From contig JARWKL010000006.1 of assembly GCA_029961685.1 (NCBI GenBank), positions 15,320,748 through 15,384,747 on the forward strand: DNA of 64,000 nucleotides, written 5' to 3'. A program made the translations under genes and the position numbers. The notes beneath the pieces were generated by a model. It saw only the letters and a program-made list of their open reading frames with translations. It ran no database searches and was not told where the DNA came from. Source of the DNA: Aristolochia californica (Eukaryota; Streptophyta; Magnoliopsida; Piperales; Aristolochiaceae). Shown piece after piece: positions 34,299-45,330 of this stretch (positions are counted from its first letter, which is position 1; each line of letters begins with the position of its first letter).

Positions 34299-35574
34299 AG
34301 GTTCTTTGAGTTGACATGGTCAACCCACATAGGAAATGTGATCTTTTTCTCTAAACACTAAACCCTAAGTCTAGGTTCGTAGTTATTTTTTTTCAGTCCC
34401 TACACCTGTAGTTTGCTTTGCATTTTTCACCGTTATACTAAGCTTTTAATATTAAAAATTATATATTTACTGAAAGATATTTGAGTCTATTTTCCAAGGA
34501 AAATATATTTTTTCCAATCTGAGTTATCTACAAAGAGAAATTGATATTTGAATGAGTGAAGGTCAAATTGCAAAAGAGGTTCGAGTAGTAGCAAAAATCT
34601 TTAACTTCTGAGGTATTTTATGCTATCAACAATGAGACTTTTGATGACTTGCATAATTTAATATATTTTATCATTTTCAACTTTAAAACATAGTCTAATT
34701 TTATTTATTTTCATTGATTTTAGGTTTCATTGTTTTTATTTAAATTTAATGTCAAATTTGAAGAAAATAAAGATCTAAATTTTACCGGTGCAATTTGAAG
34801 ATAAAGATCTGGTTCACTGGCTCGCTAGCTTGAATCGGGCGAGTCCGGGTCTCAGTAGGACAAGAGTGGCCCGACTGATTAATTGAGTTTCCTGACTTAG
34901 GAAACAATTTAATTTTTCTATAGTACCTTCTTCCTCCACCGAACATAACAGAACTGAAGATCTCGCCACCTTCTTCTTCGATAAAAACCAGAGACTCCCG
35001 ATGGATAGCAGTAGTGAATATACGATCTAGATCAGAAATGAAAAAATTAATCTGGTTGGCATCATTCCAATATGAAAAAGATAGAAGGGATAGGTTGATG
35101 AAAAAAAGAAAGTGAAGGATCCTAACTACACGTGGACTTGAAGCCTGAAGAAGATAGAGAATTTGAAATCATCTTTGATATGCCCTTGGACGTGGAAGGC
35201 AGCAAGGAGTTTTGACTTGGTCTTTACGGAAGGAAAGGGGCAGCTTTAGCCTTTCAAATTTTGATTTCACGGAGGAGGAAGAGATTTGAAGCGATCTATT
35301 TTTGAGCGAGTTCCAAGCATTGCACAAACACTGGGATCAGAGATGGGCACAAAGGGGGAAAAGAAGGATGGTGAATATTTTCCTGTTTTTTCCTTCCATT
35401 ATTCTCAGAAAAATTATGGTGAATTCGTTTATGTTAAATTTAATTTTTAGCATGAACTAAATTTTATTTATTCTAGGAAAACGATGTAATCTAGTTCTGA
35501 ATTATGCTTGATTTTTTATGCTAATTTATAGTAATTCTTTCTTTTTTATTTGATTTATTCTGAGTTTATTGCTT

Positions 35575-35903
35575 TGTTAAGCACCTAGCCAATACTACCC
35601 AATAGATTGGCCTATTAGGAGCGGAAGGCATAGGTAGTTAACCCCAGGACCATAATAGTACACCCCGCTCTCCCGAGCCGACGACCACGACGGCCTTAAC
35701 AGAGCAACGGGGATCGGGTCAGGAGCCCATACTCCCTTACAGCGCCCCACCAAGGGCGTGCGGTCCACCTGCGCACGTGGGGACTCGAAGTTGGAACGTA
35801 ACGCCTGCTCTGATACCAAATGTTAAGCACTTAGCCAATACTACCCAAAAGATCGGCCTGTTAGGAGCAGAAGGCATAGGTACTTAACCCCAGGACCATA
35901 ACA
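35575..35903 (-). mobile_element. TRIM element 1, TSD TGCTT
   Basis: A 329-bp terminal-repeat retrotransposon in miniature. LTRs of 83 bp (35575-35657 and 35821-35903; TGTTAAGCAC...CCATAACA) enclose a non-coding core. On the minus strand the primer site TGGTATCAGAGC (35818-35807) follows the right LTR, and a purine-rich CGGGAGAGCGGGGTG lies beside the left LTR. TGCTT at 35570-35574 and 35904-35908 is a perfect target duplication. No coding capacity; it must have been moved by another element's enzymes. Confidence 0.93.
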
Positions 35904-35904
35904 T

Positions 35905-36462
35905 GCTTCTAGTTAACTGGCCATTAATTAGATGATTTGCTATCGAAAGAGGGAATTATAGGATAGATCTTGAATATAGAGATTGAAAGACTTGTATGAA
36001 CCTATGTAGTATTTAAATCATGAGTCTTATTGCTTTCTTGCTTTATTAATTTGCATACTCTTGTGTAAAATGATGAACAAGAATAATTTCCAATTGACTA
36101 TTGAAAGAGGCTTTTGGATGAATTAGATATTTTATAATAAACATAAATAATTTAATTAAATTAGTTAGATGAGTAAAGCATAGTGAGGAATTAGGTGAAA
36201 TTGATTTCCTAGAAGTTTTCTTTCCCATTAATTTGATCTACAAACATCATTTTTATTTTCCTTTGCGTATTTTTCTTTGAATTGATTTTATTTTGAATTT
36301 CAAGTAAAAACAAAAAAATCTTAGTGAATTCTCTAGATAAAATTAATATTAATATAATTTCAGTATTTGTCAAAAATAAGTTACCAATCCTTGAGGACGA
36401 TACTTTTCTCATCACTTTACTATAAAATTACGATACTGTGCACTTGCAGTTTAGCACCGATC
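35905..36462 (+). mobile_element. Possible gypsy LTR 3' portion (R/U5)
   Basis: The order 'CCAATCCTTGAGGACGATAC' followed by 'GATACTGTGCACTTGCAG' and 'TTTAGCACCGATCA' is the type of ending seen in plant Tat-like LTRs. No primer site follows, and neither the start nor a target duplication could be located, so this is a weak call. Confidence 0.3.
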
Positions 36463-37082
36463 AACTTTATACAAAGAATTTATATCAAATAAAGATCTGT
36501 AAGTGTATTTTCTTAGCTATTCAACCAATTCTTGATTTGAATTTTTTATAAAGAGATATATTGATCTTGGAAGAGGCAATGGTCATGCTGAAAAAAAGGA
36601 GAAATAATGCTTAGTACGGGCAGATGACAGAGACCAAAATCTATCAGATTACTTATCTTTTGATAATTATATTTTATGAAGTGAAGTTATACATAGATCA
36701 AAGGTATTTAAGTCTAGTTTCATAAGAAAAAAATTTCATGTCGATCTAATCTATATTGAAAGATATATTCGAATTGGAAGAACCAAAAGTCATGTTGGTA
36801 TCCTATTGCATTGAAAAATTCGAATTTAAGCCCATTGTTTTGCGTCACTTTTTGAGTTGCTTTATCAGGAAAATATTTCACTTCTCCCTAGTTTAAAGGT
36901 TTTTTATACATCTTTGTTATTTGGGCTTATTGCTATATCTATGATATTTGGTTCAAGCTGGGATCACTGCCATTACCTCATAGCTTGAGGGGGGACAAGT
37001 AGAAGAAGTACAAGAAAGAGTCTTTTATTCCATATATTGTGGATAAGTTTTATGTGACCAAAATATTCAAGAAAGGGGAATC

Positions 37083-38306
37083 TGATGAGAATGAAAAATG
37101 TCATATTTTTATCCATTAATGCTTATGCTTTTATAATTATTTTTTGCCTAAATATACTCATTATTCTTATATTTTGATTTAGGATACAAATGGAAGCGTT
37201 AAGTGCAAAACGAACTTACTTGGGCAATTATGGACAATTTTGACATTGCTTCATAATTTGGGTATTACTCTCTCATACGTGCTCTGATGCAGATGATTCA
37301 AGATTCTATGGAATTATAAGAAAACATCATACAATTTTTATGTTTTGAATTTTGAGCGATACTGGCTGCATCCAGGTCAAAACCGGGATTGAAGTCGCGG
37401 CACGTGCACTGTGACCCAGACCGAATGCACGAAAAGAAAAACCCTAAACCGGCAGAAAGAAGGGGAATAAAAGAAAAGGAGTTCGGCACCCCTAACCTCA
37501 TTTTGCCTTCTCCATTTTTCCTCGCTCTTTTATCTAGTTTTTTCCTTTAGATTTCTTCATGGCCCTGCGTGGCTAAACTTTCAGACTTGGTCAAAGGAAA
37601 CTGAAGCCTCAATATCAATACAATAGTGAGATCTGATTTTTTTTCATCGTTCAATTTATGTTTTGAGTATCCGATGTTCTTATGTAATTTATTTTCATGA
37701 TTGTCTTGTTTAATCACTAGGAGGCCTACTAGTTTATTACTCGTTGTAATCTACTGCTAGGTTAGATGTCAAATCCGTAATTGTTTGATCTCTCTAACCT
37801 GTGATGCAATTGAGATTTGATGATTTGCTGCGTCAAGAATTATTAGATCTTGAGAAGAAGGCTAGACTAAATTAAATGTAGCCACTTGTACTTGTGTTTT
37901 TTTTCTTCATCGATCTCTCTAATTCTTTAGGTTGCTGCTAGATTAAACACTTTAGCGCTTGTCTTGGGTTGTTTAGTAGTTAGGGTTAATTGGATCGCTT
38001 GTTTTCTAATTAACTATGAAAGGATATCACTTTATGCTTGCATCAATGATCAGTTGTGAAATTTCGATGGTAGATGTTGACTTAGACCAAGGTTTGTTCT
38101 TTTGATTGATTTCAATTCTTTTAATTTGAATTGTTTCTAAGTTGTTTTTCTTAAAAGTGTTTTTGTTATACTCAAACCCCCCATCCTTGTTCTCAGAGAA
38201 TAAAAGTAGACTAATCACTCTTCATGGGATCGATCCTTACTTGCACTACTACATATATTTTTTAGGAGTATAGGTGTCATTTTTGGTTGGCTGCGATAGC
38301 ACACCA
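37083..38306 (+). repeat. Left LTR of the Tat/Athila-like element
   Basis: 1224 bp from TGATGAGAATGAAAAATG to GCACACCA, homologous to 60017-61147 and to the solo LTR at 16083. It is preceded by AAGAAAGGGGAATC. An imperfect tRNA-Asp type primer site (TGGGGTCATTATTGGGGA, 38312-38329) follows; it has six differences from TGGCGCCGTTGCCGGGGA. Confidence 0.88.
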
Positions 38307-38528
38307 AATTTTGGGGTCATTATTGGGGAGTGATTCTAGTTGATTTTTTGTGCTTCTTGTGATCCTTATTTCGTTCTTGAAATAATATTAAAATAAATAA
38401 ATAAATAAATAAATAAAAATTCTGGATTTGTTTTTCATGTTTTATTTGAGTTCCCTTGATTGTTTATGACTGTAACTCGTTCTTCTAATCAAGTTGATTT
38501 GTAGTGCAATCAAGAAATAGAGAGAAAT

Positions 38529-38609
38529 TTGCGTAGGTTAAGGAGAGAAACTCAGAGGAATTCTGAAGAGAACAATCTAGCTCTTGATTCCCCATTTGCT
38601 ATCATTATC
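38529..38609 (+). pseudogene. gag leader fused to the captured gene
   Basis: LRRLRRETQRNSEENNLALDS matches the gag start downstream of the other LTR (61330-61390, RLRRETRRNSEENNLALDS). There it continues into a normal gag; here it passes without interruption into host-gene sequence at about 38610. Confidence 0.75.
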
Positions 38610-39665
38610 AGGATTGAGATTTATGCTCCAAGCCTTGCTGTTTCCCTTCAGAGTGGGGATCTGCCTGCTCAAGCTGGTTCTCTAGCACCATCTTTGGTAG
38701 AGAGTGGTAAAGCATTGCCTACAAAAGGTTTGCTAGTTCTTTCACTATTGGCAAGGAGCCGATGGACCTACTGATTAGTGCGACTAGTATTGCGGTTGAG
38801 AAGAATTTCAAAGAAGTTGATCAGGAAACTGATGCTAAATAGTTTGAGGAAGCCACAGTTGACCGATGCTTTTCCATATATGGAGGACCTATACCACTTG
38901 AGGAATTGGAAGCACTGTCCCACCATTACAGTCTTTTATTCCATCGGAGGAAAACCAAATTCTCATAAGATCTGAAGTTCTTTTATGATGCCACAGTTAA
39001 GCAAGTTAGGCAAATTTTAGCTTGCATACTGAAATGAATGCTCACATTGTGGATCACGCAATAGGATAGAACATTGAGACCAGTGAAGGTGGGGGCAGTG
39101 ATGAGATGATAGTGTTGTGTGATGCAAGTGTCCTCCAGGCAGCCAATATGGCTACAGGGTTTGCAACTGCCCTCTGTGGTCTCGTTCCTAACGAACTAAT
39201 TCAGTGTACTGCTGATAGAATTGAATCTATTCACTCAAAGGGTGTCCACAAGCTTTCAAAACTCTATTGCCATGCTATTTCTCAGCTTTTGATGCTTGGC
39301 AAATCAGTCATTTCTAATGCACACAAAACTCATGGGGAAATTTTGAGGATGATATGAACATTTCCTTGCCCGAAGTTCCTATTTCAAAAGTTACGATCAT
39401 AAGACCCAAGCCACAGTCTATGACTAGAACCGTAGAAACTGTCTCTGCTAGTTTTATCACTTGCTCTCTGATGTGGTTGAAGCCTCGACCATGCCCATGA
39501 AAGGTGCTTCTGCTGCTGACCATGATGGCCTTCCTCAAGTGCCTTTAGTTCCGTACAACGTTGATGCCATCTCCAATCTTCTTCGGACCAATCCACCTCC
39601 TGCCAGTGCCAAGGTCCAAGATGGACGTCCGCATTTATCAATTGTAGTTAGTAGTTTGGATGCAA
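38610..39665 (+). pseudogene. Captured host gene: conserved plant protein of unknown function (DUF7798-like)
   Basis: Four or five reading-frame segments in one direction give consecutive blocks of a conserved plant protein family I remember as uncharacterised (probably DUF7798). The blocks are GDLPAQAGSLAPSLVESGKA, GKEPMDLLISATSIAVEKN (from 38750), ATVDRCFSIYGGP with LEELEALSHHYSLLFHRRK, GGGSDEMIVLCDASVLQAANM, LSKLYCHAISQLLMLGKSVIS, KPQSMTRTVETVSASFIT, and GASAADHDGLPQVPL. Frame changes fall near 38745, 39040-39080, 39345 and 39455, and stops lie at about 38840 and 38957. No introns separate the blocks, which is consistent with capture from mRNA. This is not a retrotransposon protein. The family assignment is from memory, but the collinear blocks are clear. 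Confidence 0.72.
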
Positions 39666-39829
39666 ATAGTGACATGAAGAATTTCTTGGAGAAGGCTCGT
39701 CGTATACCTGGTGCGTGGGAGCTTTTCGTTCCGGGGACGGCATGTGCCATTGCTACCACCTCATGGGACCCGTTCCAGCCTTCCGTGCTGTCTATCCAAC
39801 CTTACGAGCTTGCGGTAGGAGGGGTGTGA
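39666..39829 (+). other. Unidentified open segment before a purine tract
   Basis: Continues the last frame of the captured gene (NSDMKNFLEKARR ... PYELAVGGV) to a stop at 39827. I do not recognise it. GTAGGAGGGGTG at its end looks like a chromovirus polypurine tract directly before the LTR at 39830. Confidence 0.4.
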
Positions 39830-40210
39830 TGTGATGGACTCCATAACATCTAGAGTCATTGCTAGACGAAGGAGTTAAGTGGTGTCACTTTCAAGTTATG
39901 TCAAGGGTTGGGTCTAATGTAAAATTGAGTTAGGAGTGTGGGCCATGTCATGGCTTGGGAAGTGTAGGGTCATGGCTTTGGAAATGTATGTCTTGGAAAA
40001 TGTTAGCGTCAAGGATTGGGAACTGTAAGCGTCATGGCCTTCTTGTTATAAGGAGAATGCCAATCTGTATGAAATCAAGCATTAATCAAATTAGCTGGTA
40101 GTAAGGTCGGATTCTCCCTAACGAGGTCCTGGGTGAGCTCCCTTTGTAAGCTCAGTTATCCTCACGTCTTCATTTTCTCCCTCACGAGCTCTCATCCACC
40201 AACATTTCTT
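39830..40210 (+). mobile_element. Chromovirus-type LTR, plus orientation, diverged
   Basis: TGTGATGGACTCCATAACATCTAGAG...GCTAGACGAAGGAGTTAA matches the LTR of element 3 read on the minus strand (TGTTATGGACTCCATAGC...). Further collinear matches are AAGCATTAAT and GGATTCTCCCTAACGAGGTCC. The end is approximate and no primer site follows. It may be the 3' LTR of the vehicle that carried the captured gene, or an unrelated solo remnant. Confidence 0.65.
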
Positions 40211-40399
40211 CACCATCTTCATCTTCCTCTCCATGTCTCCCTATGGGTTCAGTTGGTACCCTGACCACAAGTCTTTGTATCCGATCCGGGCTTCCGAGAA
40301 CTCCAACTCTTCATTCCGAACATATTACAATATAAAACCAAGAGGTGAGCGTCAGGTGGATCAATCCTTGGAATTGAAGCATAACACGTTGAATGATAT

Positions 40400-40780
40400 T
40401 CCACAGTTACAGTAGTCAGATAATGTTCTTTATATTGCGTTACCAGTTTCTAATGAGAGGCCTTTACCCTCTGTTTTTCAGGCTCCCACTCTAGATTTGA
40501 AGCTTCTCCCCAGTCTTCCCAAGTATGTGTTCCTTGGAAATGGAGGAATGTTACCAATGATCATCTTCAGCAAACTTAGTGCACAACAAGAAGAAAAGCA
40601 TGTGCAGGATGAACTTCATTTCTAGGAAATGTTCCCTGATGGGCAATTGCTCACAGCCAGTGTGATATTACCTTGGTATGCGAATATTGTAAATTATTTG
40701 GTTACTAATATGTTACCTTCTGGTTTGTCTAGCGCTCAAAGAGATAAGGTAAAGAGTGATGCCAACTAGTAATTATAGAA
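40400..40780 (+). pseudogene. Tat/Athila-like pol remnants
   Basis: LDLKLLPSLPKYVFLGNG followed by LPMIIFSKLSAQQEEK matches the sequence just before the gypsy RT in this lineage. It then jumps to FPDGQLLTASVILPWYANIV and NYLVTNMLPSGLS, which in complete elements lies between RNase H and integrase. RT, RNase H and integrase are deleted. Confidence 0.65.
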
Positions 40781-42028
40781 GCATTGAGTCGAGCCAATGA
40801 CAATTAACAAAGGCACTGCTTGGGAGGCAACCCAGGGGGAGTTCGTTCCTTTTTCTTTTTATTTTTGCATTTTTATTTTGGTAATTTGTGCCTTCCCTTT
40901 ACATTTCACCTTACATTGGGGAAAATGAAAGTTCTAAGTGTGGGGAAAGGGGATTTAGGTTGTGTTTCAATTCTGTTTTAAAAAAAAATTACGAAAAAAA
41001 AATTTCTTTGTTTTTTTTGTTTTTAATGATTTTTGGTTGTGTATGTCATGAGAAAGATTAAATTAGGCTCATGAAAAATTCATAACATGATTGAATAAGT
41101 AATATTCCAACTAAAAATGAATTAGTCTAGTTATTTTCTTTGAGGATGTAGAGACTAAATTTGGTAGACAACAACTGGTGAGATTTTGTGCCTTTAGACT
41201 GACACATCCATATCAGTCTCATTATTTTCTTTCATGAGAGATACTCTTCCATAGATTTGTTTCTGTAGAACTTGCCTTGATTCTCTTTGAGGTCACATTG
41301 ACACATGCATGCATGAACATAAGCCAAATAGCCTTCCTAGTAATTAAGGCCCTCTTTGTTATAAGCTACATAAGCCAAATAGCCTTCCTAGTAATTAAGT
41401 TTTTTTCCTTTTGTTGAAACCCTTTGAGCTTTATTGCTTTTTTTGTGTACCCATGTTACAAGCTTTAAACCTGAAAAGAAAAAACCTTTACCCAAGCCAT
41501 AGAGCTAGTGGAGCATTGTTCATAATGCAAGAAATAAGTGTGGGGGTGTTTGGATTTGTGGCATGGCTATGACTGGTGAAATGGAACATGTTTTCATCCT
41601 CAATTCATGAGTTCCATTGTTAGTATAAAAAAAGGTGAAGAGAAGACGAAAAGAAGAAAGGAAGTGATGGAGGGAATGACTTTTAAAGTTACAACTGTCC
41701 GTGTTCATAATTCCTCCTAAAATTCCAAGAAAGGGGTCTATTTATACGAGATAGATAAAAATTGAAGAAGATGTTGAGTGGAGTGATTGGTTTTACATGT
41801 CTAATATATTTGAACTTGGGTTGATTCATTTTTTCTCCACTAGTTTCAATGGATTTTGAGCTGCATTCCCAAATATTTTCCTCCTTGATCCTAAACCCCA
41901 TTACAACCCTTTAAAAGTCCTTATGATTTGTGTTATGCATGTGATCTGAGTGGTGGAGAATGAGAAGATATGCAAGCCTATGGTAGATCATTTTCATTGG
42001 AATGAATTAGAGAGAAACACATACCCTT
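40781..42028 (+). other. 3' untranslated part of the Tat/Athila-like element
   Basis: Begins with GGGAGGCAACCCAGGGGGAG, a block typical downstream of pol in these elements. It includes purine-rich CTAAGTGTGGGGAAAGGGG (40935) and TAAGTGTGGGGGTG (41535), and a local 51-bp period duplication with 32 identical bases (41317-41348 and 41368-41399). No coding region is supported. Confidence 0.6.
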
Positions 42029-42419
42029 TGTTGGAAGATAGGCTCAAGCCCAGAAGCTCAAGGCTAGAAGCCCATACGTCAAAGGAGTGGCAAAGTGGTT
42101 ATTTATGGTATGTTCCATAAGGATGGCAGGAAGATGTAAATGCATTGTCTTAATATGTCCTTTAATCTATTGAGTTGTAACCCTAAGGGCTTTGCAACAC
42201 TATAAATAAGAGCATTGGCTAAGAGGTAAGTCATTCAAGCCTTTTCCTCTCTTTGGAAAAACGTCCAGCCACCCTCTCTTCTCCCTTGACACATTCTCTC
42301 CTTCCCTTAATCCAAACTCTCTTCTCTACCATCATTCTCCTTTCGCCCTCTTCTCTTTCTTCTCTCCTTGTTCTTCCACATTAACCTAGAGTTATTCTCA
42401 TGGGGTCCTAACTTCTACA
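42029..42419 (+). repeat. 5' LTR of the large copia
   Basis: 391 bp, with a TATAAATAAG box at 42201. U5 is rich in CT. The primer site TGGTATCAAAGC (42420-42431, one mismatch to the initiator-Met site) follows. Confidence 0.93.
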
Positions 42420-42431
42420 TGGTATCAAAGC

Positions 42432-43290
42432 TTGGAGGTTAGGATCCCTATTCAATTAGTTATGTCATCCATTCAATAAGTTGTGTATAGAAGGAGTTTT
42501 GCCCTGAAGAGAGATAAAATCTGTTTTTTTTTTTTTTTTTGCATATTCTCTCTTTACGGTTTCATTTTTTTTCTCTCTTCTCTCTTCTTGATTCATGTCA
42601 AGGCGAGATAATCTTCATAAAAATTGTGAAGATCTATCTTGTATGACTAAAAGGATATTGTAGTCTTGATCATCTTGTAGCAAAATTACATGATTGATCA
42701 ATGGTTGCTTTTTTTAGTTTGTTATTTGGATTTAGTTACCTTTTTGTAACAGTAATCACACATTGTTGATATGGGATTCCAGCATACGTTGCTGTCAATT
42801 CTATAATCTAACGATACTCGTGGGAATGTGTTATGTTGTTGGATGCCCGTTATATATTTGATGAAATTCTGACACTCACTTATCCCTATTATTTTTTTGC
42901 TTTTGAACTTCAGCAATTGAATCTTTTTTTCTGTTGAAGTATTCCTATGAGTTGGAATTTATTTTGTCAAGAAATTTCTCTCGGTTTGCCATGAAAGGCC
43001 TTGTCTAAAGTTGCTCTCGGTTTTGTGGTTGAGTTTGGATTAAGGATAAGAGTTGCATCTATTCTCTTCTCTATATTTTTTTTGATAAATATAAGAGAAG
43101 TTGAGTAGTGGCTGGTTCTTGTTATCACTTGACAAAAGCACCAATTTTTCCATCATTTGGTGCTTATTCTCCTAAAAATATTTTCTACTTGGTTTTGGTG
43201 GCTAATTTTGTCTACGAGTGCTTCAAATTACGTTGTGTAATTTTTTTTGAGCTCCTTTGACAATTGACCTTATTAGTTGATTTGTGTCAA
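42432..43290 (+). other. Leader of the large copia
   Basis: Non-coding, T-rich, including a long T run at 42523-42540. No feature beyond the retrotransposon leader is seen. Confidence 0.6.
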
Positions 43291-44240
43291 CATGGAGAGT
43301 GGACATATGAGTAATAAGAGTAACATAATCTGAATTAATACAATTCCACTAAGAGGTTTTCCAATTACCTCAGCTGGTCTCAATCGGTACAGAGGGTTCT
43401 CATTACTCATGACCTTCTCAGTCATGTTGTCGAAATCCCTCCTCCGATTGATGAAGAAGATGAAGTCTAACATAAATGGGTAAAAAATGATAACATGGTT
43501 ATCAGTTGGCTTATTAATAGCATGGAAGAGCATGTCACTAACAATGTGGTCCTCTTGGAAACTTCCAAGGATATTTGGGACACATGTGCTAAGCTCTATT
43601 TTAGTACTGCCTCCTTGCAAAGAGTATATGATATTTTCCAAAGTATGTTGACTACCAAACAAGGAGATAATATTCATGAGTTTCTCCCCCGGTTTCGTGG
43701 GCTTCGCCAAGAATGGAAAATTGCTCAACCAATCTCTACCGACATTGCTATCCAAGAAAAATAGCGCGAGGCTTTGGCAGCGGCTATTTGTCTTACCAAT
43801 ATTAAGCCGTATCTTGAGGTGGCTAAGACTCACCTTCTTAGTTCCTCTGCCCTTCCCTCTTTTGATGACATCAGTGCGTTGTTACGGATTCCTAATCCAT
43901 CTCCTCTTTCTCCAATTGATGCTCCATCAGCTATGTTCTCTGGTAATCAGGGTACATCATCCTCATTTCGAGGACATGGCAGAAATACAAGAGGAGGCCT
44001 CAATAGAGGTGGTCGAATGGGTCCGACCCATTCCCGCATTGAGCCTCGATTGTGCACTTACTGTGGTGGTCAGAACCACCTTGTGGATTCATGCTAGAAA
44101 CTCCATGGTAAGCCTGGTTGGGCGATAGCCAATCCAGCCTCAGTTCATGTTGAGAAAAAGGAGGATAGGACTGATTCTCATTCCGGGAATGTGACTATTT
44201 CTGCCGAAGACTATGCTGTAATTCAAAAGCTGAAATCCTT
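43291..44240 (+). pseudogene. Large copia gag (UBN2-type) with zinc knuckle
   Basis: The putative start ATG at 43291 is stopped after 13 codons. From 43495 the frame gives WLINSMEEHVTNNV, DTCAKLYFSTASLQ, LTTKQGDNIHEFLPRFRGLR and, after a stop at 43762, AICLTNIKPYLEVAKTHLL and a Gly/Arg-rich tail. The complete zinc knuckle CTYCGGQNHLVDSC is at about 44053-44094; in this gag family it contacts RNA. The codon after it (Trp in relatives) is a stop. Confidence 0.85.
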
Positions 44241-44309
44241 TTTGGATTAGTCCTCTACTCATCCATACCCTACTGCTGCTACTTCCATTGCCTCAGGTAT
44301 GCTTTCTTC

Positions 44310-44383
44310 TGCTTCAATCCCTTCCTCTTGTATCATTGATTCTAGGGCTTCCGAATACTTGTCAAGTATCAAACACATGCTTC
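44310..44383 (+). pseudogene. Large copia protease, first part
   Basis: SCIIDSRASEYLSSIKHML: the active-site DSGA is DSRA, so inactive. The frame is cut by element 2 and resumes at 49372 with QLHSLSPCLPHKLVTIANG, as in the uninterrupted copy at 13395-12901. Confidence 0.8.
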
Positions 44384-44871
44384 TGTTGTGTTCCCGGACC
44401 ATAGATTGAGTCACACGATGAAGGGAGAAGTTGATTTGCTATTCTAGAATAAAGTCTCATCGCCGAGACCTCTCTGGTCGACCTATGTTGTCAATTTTGG
44501 GATAACGATGGTCGAAAATGGTTTATGGATGGTTGGAAATGGGTTACGGAAGGGAGGAGATGAGAAAGGTTGTCGGAATGGGGATTTAGACTCATCGATG
44601 GGAGTCTACACCATGGGTTCCAAGGGAACACCGACCCTGGTTCCTTAGGGAGAACGCAAATCCCAAATTCATTTCTTCCTTTCTCCTTCCGTTAGGTAGC
44701 TAATAAGCTAAATCCAAAAAATAGAATTATTACAAGAATGCCATTAAGGCTTCTCACGTACATGAATCAATTAATTGAAATGCATGTATGCCCAAGCACT
44801 TTTTAAATCCTAATTCCTTGCGTCTTATGCCTGAGTCAACACACCGCGTTGCCTCTGGATGACTCGTCCTG

Positions 44872-45306
44872 CTATCGAGTCCACAACATCACTCCCCCCT
44901 TAAAAACGAGGTTGTCCGCAATCTCGAACGTGGAGTAGGATTGCTGGAAAACGTCAATGTCCTCCCAACTAGCATTTCTGGTGTTGGAGTGTGTCCATTG
45001 AACTAAAACCTCCCTACGATGTGTATTCTGGCGAGCATTTAAAATCTGGTGTGGCATGAGAGATAACTGACCTTCTTCCATGGGTGGTAGAGACTATGTA
45101 CGTGGATGGTCGCTGCCTTTGAATGGCTTGAGGAATGACACATGGAAAACATCTTGGATCCACGCGTCTAGGGGCAGGTTGAGTTTGTAGGCTACTTCAC
45201 CCACCCGCTGAGAGATGATGAATGGCCCAAAGTATTTGGGCGATAACTTATGCCGGCTGCCGGCCATGGAAGATCGCCGATATTGCTGGAGGCGCAACCA
45301 AACCAA
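44872..45306 (-). pseudogene. Chromovirus 2 integrase C-terminus and chromodomain
   Basis: 45306-45094: VWLRLQQYRRSSM, HKLSPKYFGPFIISQRVG, FHVSFLKPF. Then 45081-44872: RREVLVQWTHSNTRNASWE and YSTFEIADNLVFKGGV, the chromodomain-like pattern. The last codons enter the LTR. One frame break lies between the two parts (about 45090). Confidence 0.8.
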
Positions 45307-45330
45307 GTCACCAACGTTGTATTGAACGTC

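Larger units (their letters stand above)
34299..36995 (+). mobile_element. Internal region of a gag/pol-less copia, with later insertions
   Basis: The first 150 bp match the leader of copia N (GTTGACATGGTCAACCCA-like). The last part, about 36955-36995, matches the end of copia pol and its purine tract (AAGCTGGGAT...AGCTTGAGGGGGGA, compared with AAGCTGGGTA...AGCTTGAGGGGGAG at 59339-59383). Between them there is no readable gag, integrase or RT. The 3' LTR that should follow is missing. A TRIM at 35575 and probable gypsy LTR sequence lie inside it. Confidence 0.5.
37083..42028 (+). mobile_element. Tat/Athila-like gypsy carrying a captured host gene (left part)
   Basis: Left part of an element that continues at 59773-61147. 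It is split by the 17.7-kb copia, whose TSD CCCTT marks the cut. Order: LTR 37083-38306, degenerate primer site, short gag leader, captured host gene (38610-39665), chromovirus-type LTR (39830 to about 40210), remnants of gypsy pol (about 40400-40770), and a 3' untranslated region. Without the copia, LTR to LTR is roughly 6.3 kb. There is no complete gag or pol, so it would have depended on proteins supplied in trans. Confidence 0.8.

Noticed and set aside
43273..43833. 186-codon minus-strand frame
   Set aside because: Lies antisense over copia gag, which is supported by domain order and by two related copies in the window.
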